A stretch of DNA of 64,000 nucleotides, from contig NZ_BMPB01000006.1 in the NCBI RefSeq assembly GCF_014647375.1, positions 62,001 to 126,000 of the forward strand. Direction: 5' to 3'. This document shows positions 27,488-37,385 of the stretch, piece after piece. The translations under genes and the position numbers were made by a program. The stretch is from Parabacteroides faecis (GTDB lineage Bacteria > Bacteroidota > Bacteroidia > Bacteroidales > Tannerellaceae). Numbering within the stretch: position 1 is the first letter of the stretch; every line of letters begins with the position of its first letter. The notes below the pieces were generated by a model. It did no database searches and had not been told where the DNA came from. It saw nothing but the letters and a program-made list of their open reading frames with translations.

Positions 27488-28555
27488 TTATTGAAAGATC
27501 CGGATATTTCCATCCGGGGTGGTCTCATATTTAATATCCAGTAACTCTGTAAGAATATCCAGAGAGTTGTTTATACCATTTTTTAAATCCAGTTTTCCTG
27601 AAACCAGATATGAAGCTATCGATGGTTCGTATTCAATTTGAACACCATAATAACGTGATAAACGTGTAAATACATCTCCGACACGATGCTCAGCAAACAG
27701 CATGATATAATCTTTCCATGAAATATATTCATTTACATCTACGGTACTGACTGTTGATTCTCCTTGGGTAATAGCGATTTTTTCATTCGGTCTGATGGTG
27801 GTTTTGTGATTGTTGTTATCCACTTCCACTTTACCTTCTACCAATACAACGGAAGCTATGGCATCGTCTTTGTAGGCGGATACGTTAAACGTTGTGCCCA
27901 ATACTTTTACATCGAAATCCTTTGTCTTAACGAAGAATGGACGTTTGGGGTCCTTGGCTACTTCCAGGTAGACTTCTCCTTCTACAAGAATTTCCCTTTT
28001 GTCTTTTTCAAAGTCGGAAGGATAAATAACATGACTTCCGGAGTTGATATACATAGATGTTCCGTCTGAAAAGGTTATAGTAGCCCTTTTCCCTTTCGGG
28101 ACAATAATGTGGTTGAGTTTTTCTTTGCTGTGGACGGAACTTTCTTTAGTAACATTTTCTTTGTTTACCTGTAGTGTCCCATTTTTTTTGTATTCCAAAG
28201 AGGCTTCATTGGAAAGTTTCATCCGGTCGTTTTGGGTGATCAAGGTGATCTCCTTCTCTTGGTGAGGTATGCTATCGTTTAGTAAGGAGGTTGCTAATAT
28301 GTCCCAGTCGTAGGAGTTAGGAGAATATAGAAAGTTGATTGATAAGGTTATTATCAATACCGAAGCGGCAGCGGAAGCCGCATAAAGCCATAGTCTTCTC
28401 TGTTTGTGTCGTCTCTGATATCTGTTTTTTAGATCTTCCAGAGATTGTTCAATTATTTGCGGGTCGACCTTTTCGGCCTCCTGTATATTATCGATCAATG
28501 CCTGTCCGGCCTTTTTGAAAGAAGTTTTTCGTATGTTGTTTTCTGTTTTATTCAT
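27488..28555 (-). CDS. FecR-family anti-sigma factor
   Basis: 355 residues. A cytoplasmic N-terminal segment is followed by one membrane helix (about residues 58-77, 'WLYAASAAASVLIITLSINF'). The periplasmic FecR domain follows: 'HIIVPKGKRATITFSDGTSM', 'SDFEKDKREILVEGEVYLEV', 'KDFDVKVLGTTFNVSAY'. The C-terminal DUF4974-like part ends 'YETTPDGNIRIFQ'. It would hold the ECF sigma encoded upstream inactive until the SusC STN domain signals that substrate is bound. Order on the minus strand is sigma, fecR, susC, susD. Confidence 0.92.
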   Translation of the reverse strand: MNKTENNIRKTSFKKAGQALIDNIQEAEKVDPQIIEQSLEDLKNRYQRRHKQRRLWLYAASAAASVLIITLSINFLYSPNSYDWDILATSLLNDSIPHQEKEITLITQNDRMKLSNEASLEYKKNGTLQVNKENVTKESSVHSKEKLNHIIVPKGKRATITFSDGTSMYINSGSHVIYPSDFEKDKREILVEGEVYLEVAKDPKRPFFVKTKDFDVKVLGTTFNVSAYKDDAIASVVLVEGKVEVDNNNHKTTIRPNEKIAITQGESTVSTVDVNEYISWKDYIMLFAEHRVGDVFTRLSRYYGVQIEYEPSIASYLVSGKLDLKNGINNSLDILTELLDIKYETTPDGNIRIFQ

Positions 28556-28627
28556 GCTTTTTTCATTGTCTCTCTATTATAAGTACGGTGAAATTGAGAA
28601 AAGGTACTTGTAAGAAACCGAAAAAAG

Positions 28628-29173
28628 TCATTTTTTATTCAGGAAAAATATTTTACGTAATTGTACGAGTGACTGAGAAAGTCTGTTTTTGCTTGATTGA
28701 TAGTTGATATTCAATATGTCGGCGATCTCTTTGTGAGATATGCCTTTGATATAAAAAAGATATAATATTTCTTTTTGCTTGGCAGAAAGTTCCTGATAGG
28801 CCGACGACAGATTACTTATATCTTCTTTGAGGGCCGTTTCTTCTTCGGTCGTAGCGTGGTCTACTTCCGGTATTTCGTCGATAAAGATGAAATCATTGTG
28901 CTTCTCTTCTTTTTCAAGACTGTCAAGCAAATTATTGCGGAAGGCTTTAAGCAGATAACCTTTTACAGATGGGGTATCCGATAAGTTACGTGATTTAGAC
29001 ATCAGTTTTATAAATAAATTCTGAATACAATCCTGTACCATATCCTGATTGGAAGAGAGTCTGCATCCGTAATTCAAAAGTAATGGATAGTATCGTCTGT
29101 ATATCTGTTCAAGGGCTTCTTTGTCCCCTTTCAGATAAAGTGACCATAGTATTTCATCAGACTGATTTTCCAT
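28628..29173 (-). CDS. ECF-type RNA polymerase sigma factor (RpoE/FecI-like)
   Basis: 181 residues. Region 2: 'YRRYYPLLLNYGCRLSSNQD' and 'MVQDCIQNLFIKLMSKSRNL'. Region 4: 'AKQKEILYLFYIKGISHKEI' and 'ADILNINYQSSKNRLSQSLV'. It should direct transcription of the susC/susD pair downstream once released by the FecR protein encoded 72 bases after it. A minus-strand TACATTTG (29247-29240) about 67 bases before the ATG is a probable -7 box for constitutive expression. Confidence 0.93.
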   Translation of the reverse strand: MENQSDEILWSLYLKGDKEALEQIYRRYYPLLLNYGCRLSSNQDMVQDCIQNLFIKLMSKSRNLSDTPSVKGYLLKAFRNNLLDSLEKEEKHNDFIFIDEIPEVDHATTEEETALKEDISNLSSAYQELSAKQKEILYLFYIKGISHKEIADILNINYQSSKNRLSQSLVQLRKIFFLNKK

Positions 29174-29292
29174 TAATGAGTATTTGAATTGTTTAAAACT
29201 ATGTGGATAAATTTAAGAAATCTCCTCGTATCCCGTCTGCAAATGTATGATATTTTTGTGGATAGAATATAATTATTCGATTGTTTTCAAAG

Positions 29293-29342
29293 AAAGCGGC
29301 TGCTCGAAAGTATCGGAAAAGATATCTTCGGGCAACCGCTTT
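29293..29342 (-). terminator. Hairpin terminator after the sulfatase operon
   Basis: AAAGCGG (29293-29299) pairs with CCGCTTT (29336-29342), with further imperfect pairing inside. It lies 25 bases past the sulfatase stop and before the next sigma gene, separating the two glycan loci. Confidence 0.65.
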
Positions 29343-29367
29343 TATATTCATTAAAATTAGCTATCGT

Positions 29368-30792
29368 TTAAAATTCAGTAGATAATAAAGGCCAGTTTGC
29401 ATCTTTGGTATGGACCTGTTCCATTAATGTTTTCAGTTCGGCAAACTTTTCGGGATTACGGTCGATCATGTTATGTACTTCGGACGGATCGGCAGCAATG
29501 TTGTACAATTCGTATTTCGGTTCTTTCTGGATATTCAGTAAGATCAGTTTCCAGTTTCCTTTGATAATAGCCTGTCGACCGTTCATCTCATGGAATTCAA
29601 AGTAGAAATAATCATGTTGTTTCTGATTTTTTTCTCCTTTTAATGTTGGAAGGATACTGATACCATCACACTCAGGTACTTTTTTAGTGTTGATGACTTC
29701 GGCGAAAGTCGGCATCATATCCCAAAAGGCACAAGGATGATGAGAGATGGTTCCCTCTTCGATCTGTCCGGGCCATGCTGCGATCATCGGGACACGAATT
29801 CCCCCTTCATACAAGTCTCTTTTGATACCCCGGTAGATCCCGTTGCTGTTAAAGAATTCGGGATCGGCTCCTCCTTCGCGGTGCGGACCGTTATCGCTGG
29901 TAAAAATGATCAGGGTGTTATCATAGAGTCCTTCTTCTTTCAGTTTGGCGACAATCTGTCCGACATATACATCATAACGATACACCATAGCCGCAAATGT
30001 CGCATGCGGATAGACCTGTGAACAATATCCTCCTTTGCGGAACATAGGACCGGAGTCTGTTCCGTGGTGAGGTTGTTCCGGATACATTCCCCTGAACTTT
30101 TGAATGATACTGTCTTCCGGCACCAACAATTCGGCATGAGGCAATACATAGGGAATGAACAGGAAGAATGGTTCTTCTTTATTGTCGTCGATGAATTTTA
30201 GGGCATGTTTATGGATCTCATCCTGTGAATAAGTGCCGTAGGCTCCGTTGGCATTTTCCGGATAGTCGACTCGCTTGTCGTTGTCCCACATGTGGTCGGG
30301 ATAATAATTGTGCGCCAGAAGCTGGCTGTTATATCCGAAGAAAGTATCTACGAACTGCTTGTTCGGATCGCCGGTACTGCCGACTTCTCCCAAACCCCAT
30401 TTGCCGAATGCTCCGGTTTTGTATCCCGCTTCTTTGAATATCTTGAAGATCGTATTTATGCCGGTGGGCAGGGCTACTTCATAATCCGGATTCACGCTTG
30501 AGTTACCACGTATGCAGGCATTTCCGGTATGTCTGCCGGTCACCAGGCTGCAACGGGAGGGGGCACTGACCGTCGTCCCCGAATAGCACTGGGTAAAACG
30601 CATACCCCGTTGTGCCAGTTCATCTATATTAGGGGTCTGGAATTTTTCCTGTCCGTAACAACTCAGGTCACCGTAGCCAAGATCGTCTGCGAGGATAAAA
30701 ACGACATTTGTTTTCTCCTTAGCTACCAGGGAGACAGTACTGCTGCCTGCAGTGAGCAGGCAGAGACTGTAAAGTGAAATATTTCTTTTCAT
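29368..30792 (-). CDS. Exported S1-family sulfatase, serine type
   Basis: 474 residues with a signal peptide (cleaved near 'LVAKEK'). Metal site: 'FILADDLGYGDLSCYG' (D36, D37). The active-site motif is S76-A-P-S-R (within 'TVSAPSRCSLVTGRH'), so the residue converted to formylglycine is Ser rather than Cys. Maturation would need a radical-SAM anaerobic sulfatase-maturing enzyme (anSME), not an oxygen-dependent FGE. Other motifs: 'GKWGLGEVGSTGDP', 'LIIFTSDNGPHREGGADPEF', 'YEGGIRVPMIAAWPG'. It follows the susD of this operon after a 14-base gap. It probably removes sulfate from a host or algal glycan imported by the pair. Confidence 0.92.
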   Translation of the reverse strand: MKRNISLYSLCLLTAGSSTVSLVAKEKTNVVFILADDLGYGDLSCYGQEKFQTPNIDELAQRGMRFTQCYSGTTVSAPSRCSLVTGRHTGNACIRGNSSVNPDYEVALPTGINTIFKIFKEAGYKTGAFGKWGLGEVGSTGDPNKQFVDTFFGYNSQLLAHNYYPDHMWDNDKRVDYPENANGAYGTYSQDEIHKHALKFIDDNKEEPFFLFIPYVLPHAELLVPEDSIIQKFRGMYPEQPHHGTDSGPMFRKGGYCSQVYPHATFAAMVYRYDVYVGQIVAKLKEEGLYDNTLIIFTSDNGPHREGGADPEFFNSNGIYRGIKRDLYEGGIRVPMIAAWPGQIEEGTISHHPCAFWDMMPTFAEVINTKKVPECDGISILPTLKGEKNQKQHDYFYFEFHEMNGRQAIIKGNWKLILLNIQKEPKYELYNIAADPSEVHNMIDRNPEKFAELKTLMEQVHTKDANWPLLSTEF

Positions 30793-30806
30793 GGAATTTA
30801 AACTAT

Positions 30807-32714
30807 TTATTCAGCATTGGAACGTGGATAACCTTCGTTCTGATCCAGATTCTGATTCAGCAGCAGTTCGTTGCTAGGCAACGGGAACAGGTAATGACGG
30901 TCTACCCATCCGACCGGTTTACTGAAGAATACGATGCGTCCTTCATCACCGTTGCGGTCCAGTTTCAGTTTGAAGTTGGACGGATTGGCCTTATCACCCA
31001 TATGGCGTGTGTCTTCCAGGTCTGATTTTTTCAGGTAAACACCGAATTGTTGTGTATTCATGTATTCAGCCTTTTTCCAGCGGCGCAGGTCATCGAAACG
31101 GTATCCTTCGAACATCAGTTCCACACGGCGTTCACGGCGGATTTCCCATAAAACCGGATCGACGCTCTGGTCTCTTTTCGGGTCGAATGAAGCATTGATT
31201 TCGCTGACTTTCATATCTGCGACATGTGCTCGTTTGCGTAATACATTGATCGTAGCATCGGCAACGCTCTGATTGAACTGTCCCAGTTCCCAGGCTGCTT
31301 CTGCGTGATTTACCATCACTTCACCCATACGGAACAGCGGAAAGTCGGTGGAGTTTACGCTACCTGCCGAGTTGACCGGAGTAACCGTGTTATAATATTT
31401 CCATACATAGTAACCGCCGTAAGAGGTCATAAAACCTTGTCCCATATTATATGAGTTTTCGCGGAAATGAGGAACCTCACGTAATATCTGTCCGGCCCAT
31501 TGTAAAGCAGGAAGTGTCTTTGTCGAACCGGCTGTATTCGAGATCTGAGCCATCAGGTCGATATATTCTTTATCTCTCGGATCGTCCGTGAAAGTGACTT
31601 TCGACATATCCATATTGGTTGCTGACGGGCTGTTCACCTTGTAAGGCGGACATACATTATAATATAACCGGTAGTCCCTGTTTCTGAATTCGGTATATAC
31701 ATCGGCGTCTCCCGTTTCTTTATTTCCTTCGAACAGGTCGCTGGTATAGATCGGTTTGCCGTCCTGGCAAAGATAAGCTGCGATACCATCCGAGCTGATC
31801 TCCGAATAATGGGAAGATGTTCTTACGTAACGGGTCATATTGTGGCCTTTTCCGTCAGACAGGAAGTTTTTGTAAAGCAAGATCCCTGTCGTGCCTTGTA
31901 ATTCTTCGGAGTTGAACAGTTCATCGTAATGATTGTGTACAGTAGGATGCGCGTTAATCAGTTCCTTTGAAGCATCGAAACTTGCTTGGAGATATTTCAG
32001 ACCATCAGAGATGCTGTGATATTTCTGCCAGGTTCCTTCAAACAGTCCGTAACGGGAGATCAGTGCACAGACAACATCACGGTTGATCGTATTTTCTCCG
32101 TCACCGTCCGGATTAATGTTCTCTTTGGCATATTCCAGCATTTCCAGTACTTTGGCTGCCAGTTCCGTACGAGGAGTTCTTTTGGCATACAAAATTTCCG
32201 TATCGGTATCTTTCAAGGCATTTTCTACCCAGATAGCACTTCCATAATGAGCGATCAAACGGTAATATTCATTCGCTTTAAAGAAATACCCGAGACTGCG
32301 CCAATGCGCTTTTTCCGATTCTGTCATTTGTGAATTGTCCAGGTTGTCCAGCATGATATTGATGGCACGGATACGTTCGTACGGTTTACTCCATTCGTCG
32401 GCCGTACTGGGAACGGTTGTTTTTTCAGGCCATGTCCAGGGATTTTCACTGCCCGGATTCCCGTAAAAACCATTATCGGAATAACTATCAAAAATATATT
32501 TTTCGTTAGGTCCTCCTTTGATCGCTGTCGGTCCGGCATAAGCTGTCAGATAGGTATAGAATTTCCAGGAGTATGTTTTAAAATTGTCATAACTCACAAA
32601 TACGGTCTCTTCTGTCTGCTTATCGAGCGGAAGTCTTTCCAGGTAGTCGTTGTTCAGACATGACTGAAACAGGGTGGTACCTATTGCCAGGAAACTTATT
32701 AATAACTTTTTCAT
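30807..32714 (-). CDS. SusD/RagB-type surface glycan-binding lipoprotein
   Basis: 635 residues with a lipoprotein signal (lipobox 'LFQSC') followed by 'LNNDYLERLPLDKQTEETVF'. Hallmarks: 'YFFKANEYYRLIAHYGSAIWV', 'PLFRMGEVMVNHAEAAWELG', 'EIRRERRVELMFEGYRFDDL', and the C-terminal 'HYLFPLPSNELLLNQ'. It is encoded 21 bases after its susC partner and 14 bases before the sulfatase, so all three share a transcript. The presence of the sulfatase suggests a sulfated glycan ligand. Confidence 0.93.
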   Translation of the reverse strand: MKKLLISFLAIGTTLFQSCLNNDYLERLPLDKQTEETVFVSYDNFKTYSWKFYTYLTAYAGPTAIKGGPNEKYIFDSYSDNGFYGNPGSENPWTWPEKTTVPSTADEWSKPYERIRAINIMLDNLDNSQMTESEKAHWRSLGYFFKANEYYRLIAHYGSAIWVENALKDTDTEILYAKRTPRTELAAKVLEMLEYAKENINPDGDGENTINRDVVCALISRYGLFEGTWQKYHSISDGLKYLQASFDASKELINAHPTVHNHYDELFNSEELQGTTGILLYKNFLSDGKGHNMTRYVRTSSHYSEISSDGIAAYLCQDGKPIYTSDLFEGNKETGDADVYTEFRNRDYRLYYNVCPPYKVNSPSATNMDMSKVTFTDDPRDKEYIDLMAQISNTAGSTKTLPALQWAGQILREVPHFRENSYNMGQGFMTSYGGYYVWKYYNTVTPVNSAGSVNSTDFPLFRMGEVMVNHAEAAWELGQFNQSVADATINVLRKRAHVADMKVSEINASFDPKRDQSVDPVLWEIRRERRVELMFEGYRFDDLRRWKKAEYMNTQQFGVYLKKSDLEDTRHMGDKANPSNFKLKLDRNGDEGRIVFFSKPVGWVDRHYLFPLPSNELLLNQNLDQNEGYPRSNAE

Positions 32715-32735
32715 ATATAGTGAATCTCCTTTACT

Positions 32736-35700
32736 TTAGAATGTTACATTAATACCAAAAGAAAATTGTCTCATCAACGGATATGACCATCCTGCAGCTT
32801 TCGAGTCGCCTTCGATATTAGCGTTCACCTTGTTGCTACCCGGTGCCATGCTGTATGAGTCAGGATAATAACCTTCCGGCAGATGATGCCATGTGAAAAG
32901 GTTTTCACCACTGAAGAATACTCTCAGTTTCTGAATGTACAGTTTGTTGCACAGATCGGCCGGTAAATTATAACCGACAGTCAGGTTCTTTAAGCGTACA
33001 TACGAACCGTCTTTCAGGTATTTGGTCTGGCGTTTGTTGTTGTAACTGTTGTTACCGCCTTCTCCGTATACTCTCGGATAGTAAGCATTCTGGTTGTCTT
33101 CCTGCCAGTAATCGGTCTGGTAGTCGAATACGGAGGAAACGAACTGTCCGTTAGGAGCCCATAGATCACTGATCCATAAATCGCGTTTGCCGACACCAGT
33201 GAAGAATAAAGACAGGTCGAAATCTTTATAAGAGATACCGGCATTGATACCATACTGGAAGCGTGGAGTGCTGTTCCCGATTTTGCGCAGGTCGCCCGGG
33301 TTGTTTTCCGAGTTGTCTCCGTTACTGATCTTTCCATCGCCGTCGAAGTCTTTGTATAAGATATCTCCGGGCTTTACGTTATCTCTGTTTTGACCCAGGA
33401 ATACAGGAATATCATCTTTCAGCTTTCCATCAACGAAGTCGTTTTCCGTGTAGAAGCGATCTGTTGTATAACCCCAGATTTCACCAAATTCCATACCTTC
33501 GCGATAATACATTTTTTCGATATTGTTATCTGAAGCATCTGTATAAGTCAACAAGTTATCGTCATTACTGTATTTAGTGATTCTTGAACGAGAGTCATAC
33601 AGGTTCAGGCCGATATTGTAACGGATATCCTTACCGATCTTGTCGCTCCATGTAATAGCCAATTCCCAACCTTTGCTGCGCATATCAGCCGCATTCACTT
33701 TCGGTGCTGTTGCACCCAGTACGGCCGGTAACGGTTTGGCTGCTGTAAGCATATCCTTCGTATCGCGTTGGTACCAGTCGAAAACAATGCCGAGACGGTT
33801 GAACAGGTTCAGGTCGACACCAATGTCCAAAGTATTGACTGTTTCCCAGGTAAATGATGAACTTACCAGTCCCGGAACACCTAATGTAGTTACATATTTA
33901 TCTGTACCCGGCAGAATCCAGTTATAGTCGTTTTTCGCATCGATCGTCGGCAGATAAGCATAATAATCCACATTCTGGTTACCGATACTACCCCAGGAAG
34001 CTCTCACTTTCAGGTTGTTCATCCAGTCTTTTGTATCTTCCATAAATGATTCTTCCGAAATACGCCATCCGGCAGAGAAAGAAGGGAAGAAACCGAAGCG
34101 GTCGTTTTTCGGGAAACGCGACGAGCCGTCATAACGTCCGTTGGCTTCTACCAGATATTTACCTTTGTAAGAATAAGTCAGACGATAGAACAAACTTCTA
34201 AGAGCATATTCTTTGAATGAGTCTTCGGAAGTGATCGTTCCGGTAGATTGTGAGATAGATGGCAACCCCTGGTTGATAGGGTCTTCACGGGTTGCTTTCA
34301 GTGATTCGTAATACCAGTTTTCCTGATTATAACCACCCATGACAGAGAAAGAATGATCGTCGATATCTTTGGAATAGGTCGCAAAAATGTTGATTGCATT
34401 CGTCGTTTCAAAGAACTGTTTCATCTGATACTTTGAGTTCGTATAAGTATCTTTCTTTTCTCCTGTTACGGGTGCAATATATTTATAAATTTCATTGAAC
34501 TGTTTTTCCGAACCCCAGTTACGGTTGAAGCTGTATTCTCCGATGATGTCCAGACCTGTAAACGGTTTGATCATGACACGGCCCAGGATACGGGTGTTGT
34601 TTGCCCGGTTGATTTTAGGTGAAGCCAGTCGCAACAGGTTGGACGGCGTACCGTAAGGCAGTAATTCGTTATCATCTTCGGTGGCATAGTCATAACCCAG
34701 CGGGCACATACTCGGCATACTGCTGGCAAATGACCAAACCGCATTTTCCCCATGTTCGGAGGTTCCGGATTGTGCCGTCGATGTTTTTGAATCCGTATAA
34801 CGGAAGTCAGCTTGTAAAGTCAGCCATTTGTTGGCATCCATACTAACGAATGCAGATGCATTATAACGTTTGTAAGAGTCCTTGTCAGTCACCAGGATAC
34901 CGTCTTCGTCCATCATACCGAAAGATACGCGGTAAGTCGCTTTGCTGCTACCGCCTGTTACGGAAACATTATGCTGTTGCTGGAAACCGAAGTTATCCAT
35001 CATATCATCGATCACATCGGTCGGAGCCAGGTTGTAACGTACACCGTCCGACCATACATAACCATCCTTGTGTTGTCCGTTGCGATATTCGTCCAGGTAT
35101 CCTAGCCATTGTTCCGTATCCTGTCCGCCATAATAACGTTTCAGACCCATATTGGCATACGTTTGAACCGTTGTATAAGGGTCGACCTTATTCGGCAGGG
35201 CAGCCGGAGTGGAGAAAGAGAAGTTATTGTTATAGCTTACACGCATCGGTGTATCTTTTTTTCCTTGTTTTGTTGTGATCAGGATTACACCGAAAGCAGC
35301 ACGGGCACCGTAGATCGCTGAAGCGGCGGCATCTTTCAATGTCGTAACGCTTTCAATATCATTCGGGTCCAGCAAATCGATATCCATCGGTACGTTGTCG
35401 ACCAATACCAGCGGGGCACCATTCGTATCGTCATTGATACTGGTTGCACCACGAACGTTCATATTGATGGTTGTACCCGGTTTACCATTGTTGCGGCTGA
35501 CCTGCAGACCGGGGATCGCTCCTTCCAAAGCCTGTGCCGTATTACCGACCGGGCGGTTACCTACGACATCTTCCATTTTAACGGTTGTGATCGCACCGGT
35601 CAGGTTTACCTTTTTCTGGGCACCGTAACCAACCACTACCACTTCGTCGAGTGCCTGGCTGTCTTCTTCCAGCAGGATGTTGAGGGTAGATTCGTTGCCA

Positions 35701-36299
35701 ACCTTTACCTCTTTGGTGTTATAACCGATATAAGAAACTAGCAACGTTGCTCCGGGTTGTACGGTCAGGGAGAATTTACCGTCTATGTCTGTAATGGTAC
35801 CGTTCGTGGTCCCTTTTTCGACGATGTTGGCACCGATCACTTCCAGTCCGCTTTTATCTTTGATAATACCGGTGATCGTTTTCCCGTCCTGCTGGGATTG
35901 AGAACTGATGCTTTTCCCAGGAATGTTATTTTTCATGGAGAGCACAATGTGTTTGCCTTCCATTTCATAGGTTATATTCGTCCCGTTGAAAAGATCGGAC
36001 AACACTTTGTCCACAGTTTTGTCTTTTGCTTTCACGGAAGTCACACGGTTCACATTTACATTATTCTTGTTGTAAATGAACAAGTAATCGGTTTGCGACT
36101 CGATTGTATTTAAGATTTTGCTGACTGCCACGTTATTCTCGTTCAGAGTAACTTTGGCGTTCTGAGAACTTACATTTCCCGCAATGGAAGTGAATGTGCA
36201 AGTTAACAGAAGGAATGTTGATAATTTCATAATCCGTCCCAAATGGTTTGATTTGCGCTTTTTAGGCACAAAAAAGGTTTGACAAAGAAAATTTATCAT
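32736..36299 (-). CDS. SusC/RagA TonB-dependent transporter with STN signalling domain
   Basis: 1187 residues from the ATG at 36299, or 1164 from the ATG at 36230 where the signal peptide proper ('KLSTFLLLTCTFTSIAGN') begins. The longer start gives the basic extension common in this subfamily. STN domain about 55-125 ('VAVSKILNTIESQTDYLFIY', 'TVDKVLSDLFNGTNITYEME'), then a regulatory-like beta domain ('DKSGLEVIGANIVEKGTTNG'), TonB-box region ('LDEVVVVGYGAQKK'), plug ('LVDNVPMDIDLLDPNDIESV') and a barrel ending 'FSFGINVTF'. fecR is upstream but no sigma gene. The start at 36299 abuts an antisense TAACTTTG box. Confidence 0.93.
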   Translation of the reverse strand: MINFLCQTFFVPKKRKSNHLGRIMKLSTFLLLTCTFTSIAGNVSSQNAKVTLNENNVAVSKILNTIESQTDYLFIYNKNNVNVNRVTSVKAKDKTVDKVLSDLFNGTNITYEMEGKHIVLSMKNNIPGKSISSQSQQDGKTITGIIKDKSGLEVIGANIVEKGTTNGTITDIDGKFSLTVQPGATLLVSYIGYNTKEVKVGNESTLNILLEEDSQALDEVVVVGYGAQKKVNLTGAITTVKMEDVVGNRPVGNTAQALEGAIPGLQVSRNNGKPGTTINMNVRGATSINDDTNGAPLVLVDNVPMDIDLLDPNDIESVTTLKDAAASAIYGARAAFGVILITTKQGKKDTPMRVSYNNNFSFSTPAALPNKVDPYTTVQTYANMGLKRYYGGQDTEQWLGYLDEYRNGQHKDGYVWSDGVRYNLAPTDVIDDMMDNFGFQQQHNVSVTGGSSKATYRVSFGMMDEDGILVTDKDSYKRYNASAFVSMDANKWLTLQADFRYTDSKTSTAQSGTSEHGENAVWSFASSMPSMCPLGYDYATEDDNELLPYGTPSNLLRLASPKINRANNTRILGRVMIKPFTGLDIIGEYSFNRNWGSEKQFNEIYKYIAPVTGEKKDTYTNSKYQMKQFFETTNAINIFATYSKDIDDHSFSVMGGYNQENWYYESLKATREDPINQGLPSISQSTGTITSEDSFKEYALRSLFYRLTYSYKGKYLVEANGRYDGSSRFPKNDRFGFFPSFSAGWRISEESFMEDTKDWMNNLKVRASWGSIGNQNVDYYAYLPTIDAKNDYNWILPGTDKYVTTLGVPGLVSSSFTWETVNTLDIGVDLNLFNRLGIVFDWYQRDTKDMLTAAKPLPAVLGATAPKVNAADMRSKGWELAITWSDKIGKDIRYNIGLNLYDSRSRITKYSNDDNLLTYTDASDNNIEKMYYREGMEFGEIWGYTTDRFYTENDFVDGKLKDDIPVFLGQNRDNVKPGDILYKDFDGDGKISNGDNSENNPGDLRKIGNSTPRFQYGINAGISYKDFDLSLFFTGVGKRDLWISDLWAPNGQFVSSVFDYQTDYWQEDNQNAYYPRVYGEGGNNSYNNKRQTKYLKDGSYVRLKNLTVGYNLPADLCNKLYIQKLRVFFSGENLFTWHHLPEGYYPDSYSMAPGSNKVNANIEGDSKAAGWSYPLMRQFSFGINVTF

Positions 36300-36312
36300 A
36301 ACTTTGTGTGGA

Positions 36313-36401
36313 TTTAAATGTTAATAATGAGATAATTAAAAAGTCGTCTCTTGTTAGCTCCGGCCGGAAGATGTGGGGACATTTTCCGGCTTTCTTTTTT
36401 G
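36313..36401 (+). ncRNA. Candidate cis-antisense RNA to the second susC leader
   Basis: A plus-strand TAACTTTG (36299-36306) with TTTG 17 bases before it (36278-36281) predicts a start near 36313. The terminator is strong: 36363-36374 pairs with 36379-36390 (12 bp, one G-U, GGGG loop), followed by TTTCTTTTTT (36391-36400). No plus-strand gene needs this terminator, which supports an antisense transcript of about 90 bases across the minus-strand susC leader. The -33 spacing is two bases shorter than ideal. Confidence 0.5.
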
Positions 36402-36446
36402 ATTATGGGTCTCTGTTCATAAGATGTAGATTAGAAGGTGAATGAA

Positions 36447-37385
36447 TTATATAATTGTAATTGAATTTAATTCGTCGTTTCTGAGATATTTGAATTTTAC
36501 GTCTTTTTGAAGAACTCTCAAGGCGTATTCAATGCCGTCGGTTTGCCTGAACTTTCCGGTGCATTTGTATTTCAATACATTCGGGTTGTTAATAACAATG
36601 TCTATGCCATAATACACGGCGAACTTTCTCATCAGGTTCTCAAAAGGTTCGTCATCCAGGCAGATCAGTCCTTCCCGCCAACGTAAATGTTCCGGATTAT
36701 TAATTGTGTCTTTTTGTAGGATACCATCTATTTCTGTCACCTTTTCGTTCGGCGTGAGCGATATCCATTCAGTCTGGTCACCGGTGGATACATCGATCGC
36801 TCCTTCCAGCAGGGAGGTTTCAAATGCACTTAATTTGTTTTGATAAGCAGATACGTTGAATGTCGTACCCAATACTTTGATGTCGTATTTTCTGGTTTTG
36901 ACAATAAAAGGAGCTTTTTCGTTTTTCGTAACTTCGAAATAACCTTCTCCGTCCAATTCTACTTCTCGTATGTTTTTTCCGAAAGAGGTAGGGTAAGTGA
37001 AGGTCGATTTAGAGTTCAGCCACACTTTTGTACCGTCTCCCAGGACGAGTTGTACTCGTTGCCCGGCCGGAACCATGACAGCCTGCAGGCTTTGCGGTTC
37101 TTCTTTGTTGGCGGTGAAAATAATCCAGGATAGGGATATCAGTAAAGCTATGGAGGCAGCAATACTACCTATTTTCCAAAGAATAAATGATTTATTCTGA
37201 GCTGAGAAGGTTGAAGCCTTCTCAGCAGATGTTGTATAGTGAATTAAGAGTGCGTTCCAGATTTTGCGCTCTTCCAGATATTGCCGGTAATTACCGGCCG
37301 AAGCCTCCGCCCAATCCATAACCTGTTTTTCTTCCTGTGGGGAAGTGTCGCCTCTGAAATATTTATGTAGTAATTCTTTTTCCAT
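36447..37385 (-). CDS. FecR-family anti-sigma factor without an adjacent sigma gene
   Basis: 312 residues. The N-terminal cytoplasmic part ('FRGDTSPQEEKQVMDWAEAS') is followed by a membrane helix at about 70-90 ('IGSIAASIALLISLSWIIFT'). The FecR domain ('VMVPAGQRVQLVLGDGTKVW', 'VELDGEGYFEVTKNEKAPFI', 'YDIKVLGTTFNVSAY') leads into a C-terminal secretin-like DUF4974 part ('DEPFENLMRKFAVYYGIDIV'). It should transduce the signal from the STN-containing SusC next to it. Its expected ECF sigma partner is not upstream; the neighbour is a small exported protein instead. Confidence 0.92.
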   Translation of the reverse strand: MEKELLHKYFRGDTSPQEEKQVMDWAEASAGNYRQYLEERKIWNALLIHYTTSAEKASTFSAQNKSFILWKIGSIAASIALLISLSWIIFTANKEEPQSLQAVMVPAGQRVQLVLGDGTKVWLNSKSTFTYPTSFGKNIREVELDGEGYFEVTKNEKAPFIVKTRKYDIKVLGTTFNVSAYQNKLSAFETSLLEGAIDVSTGDQTEWISLTPNEKVTEIDGILQKDTINNPEHLRWREGLICLDDEPFENLMRKFAVYYGIDIVINNPNVLKYKCTGKFRQTDGIEYALRVLQKDVKFKYLRNDELNSITII

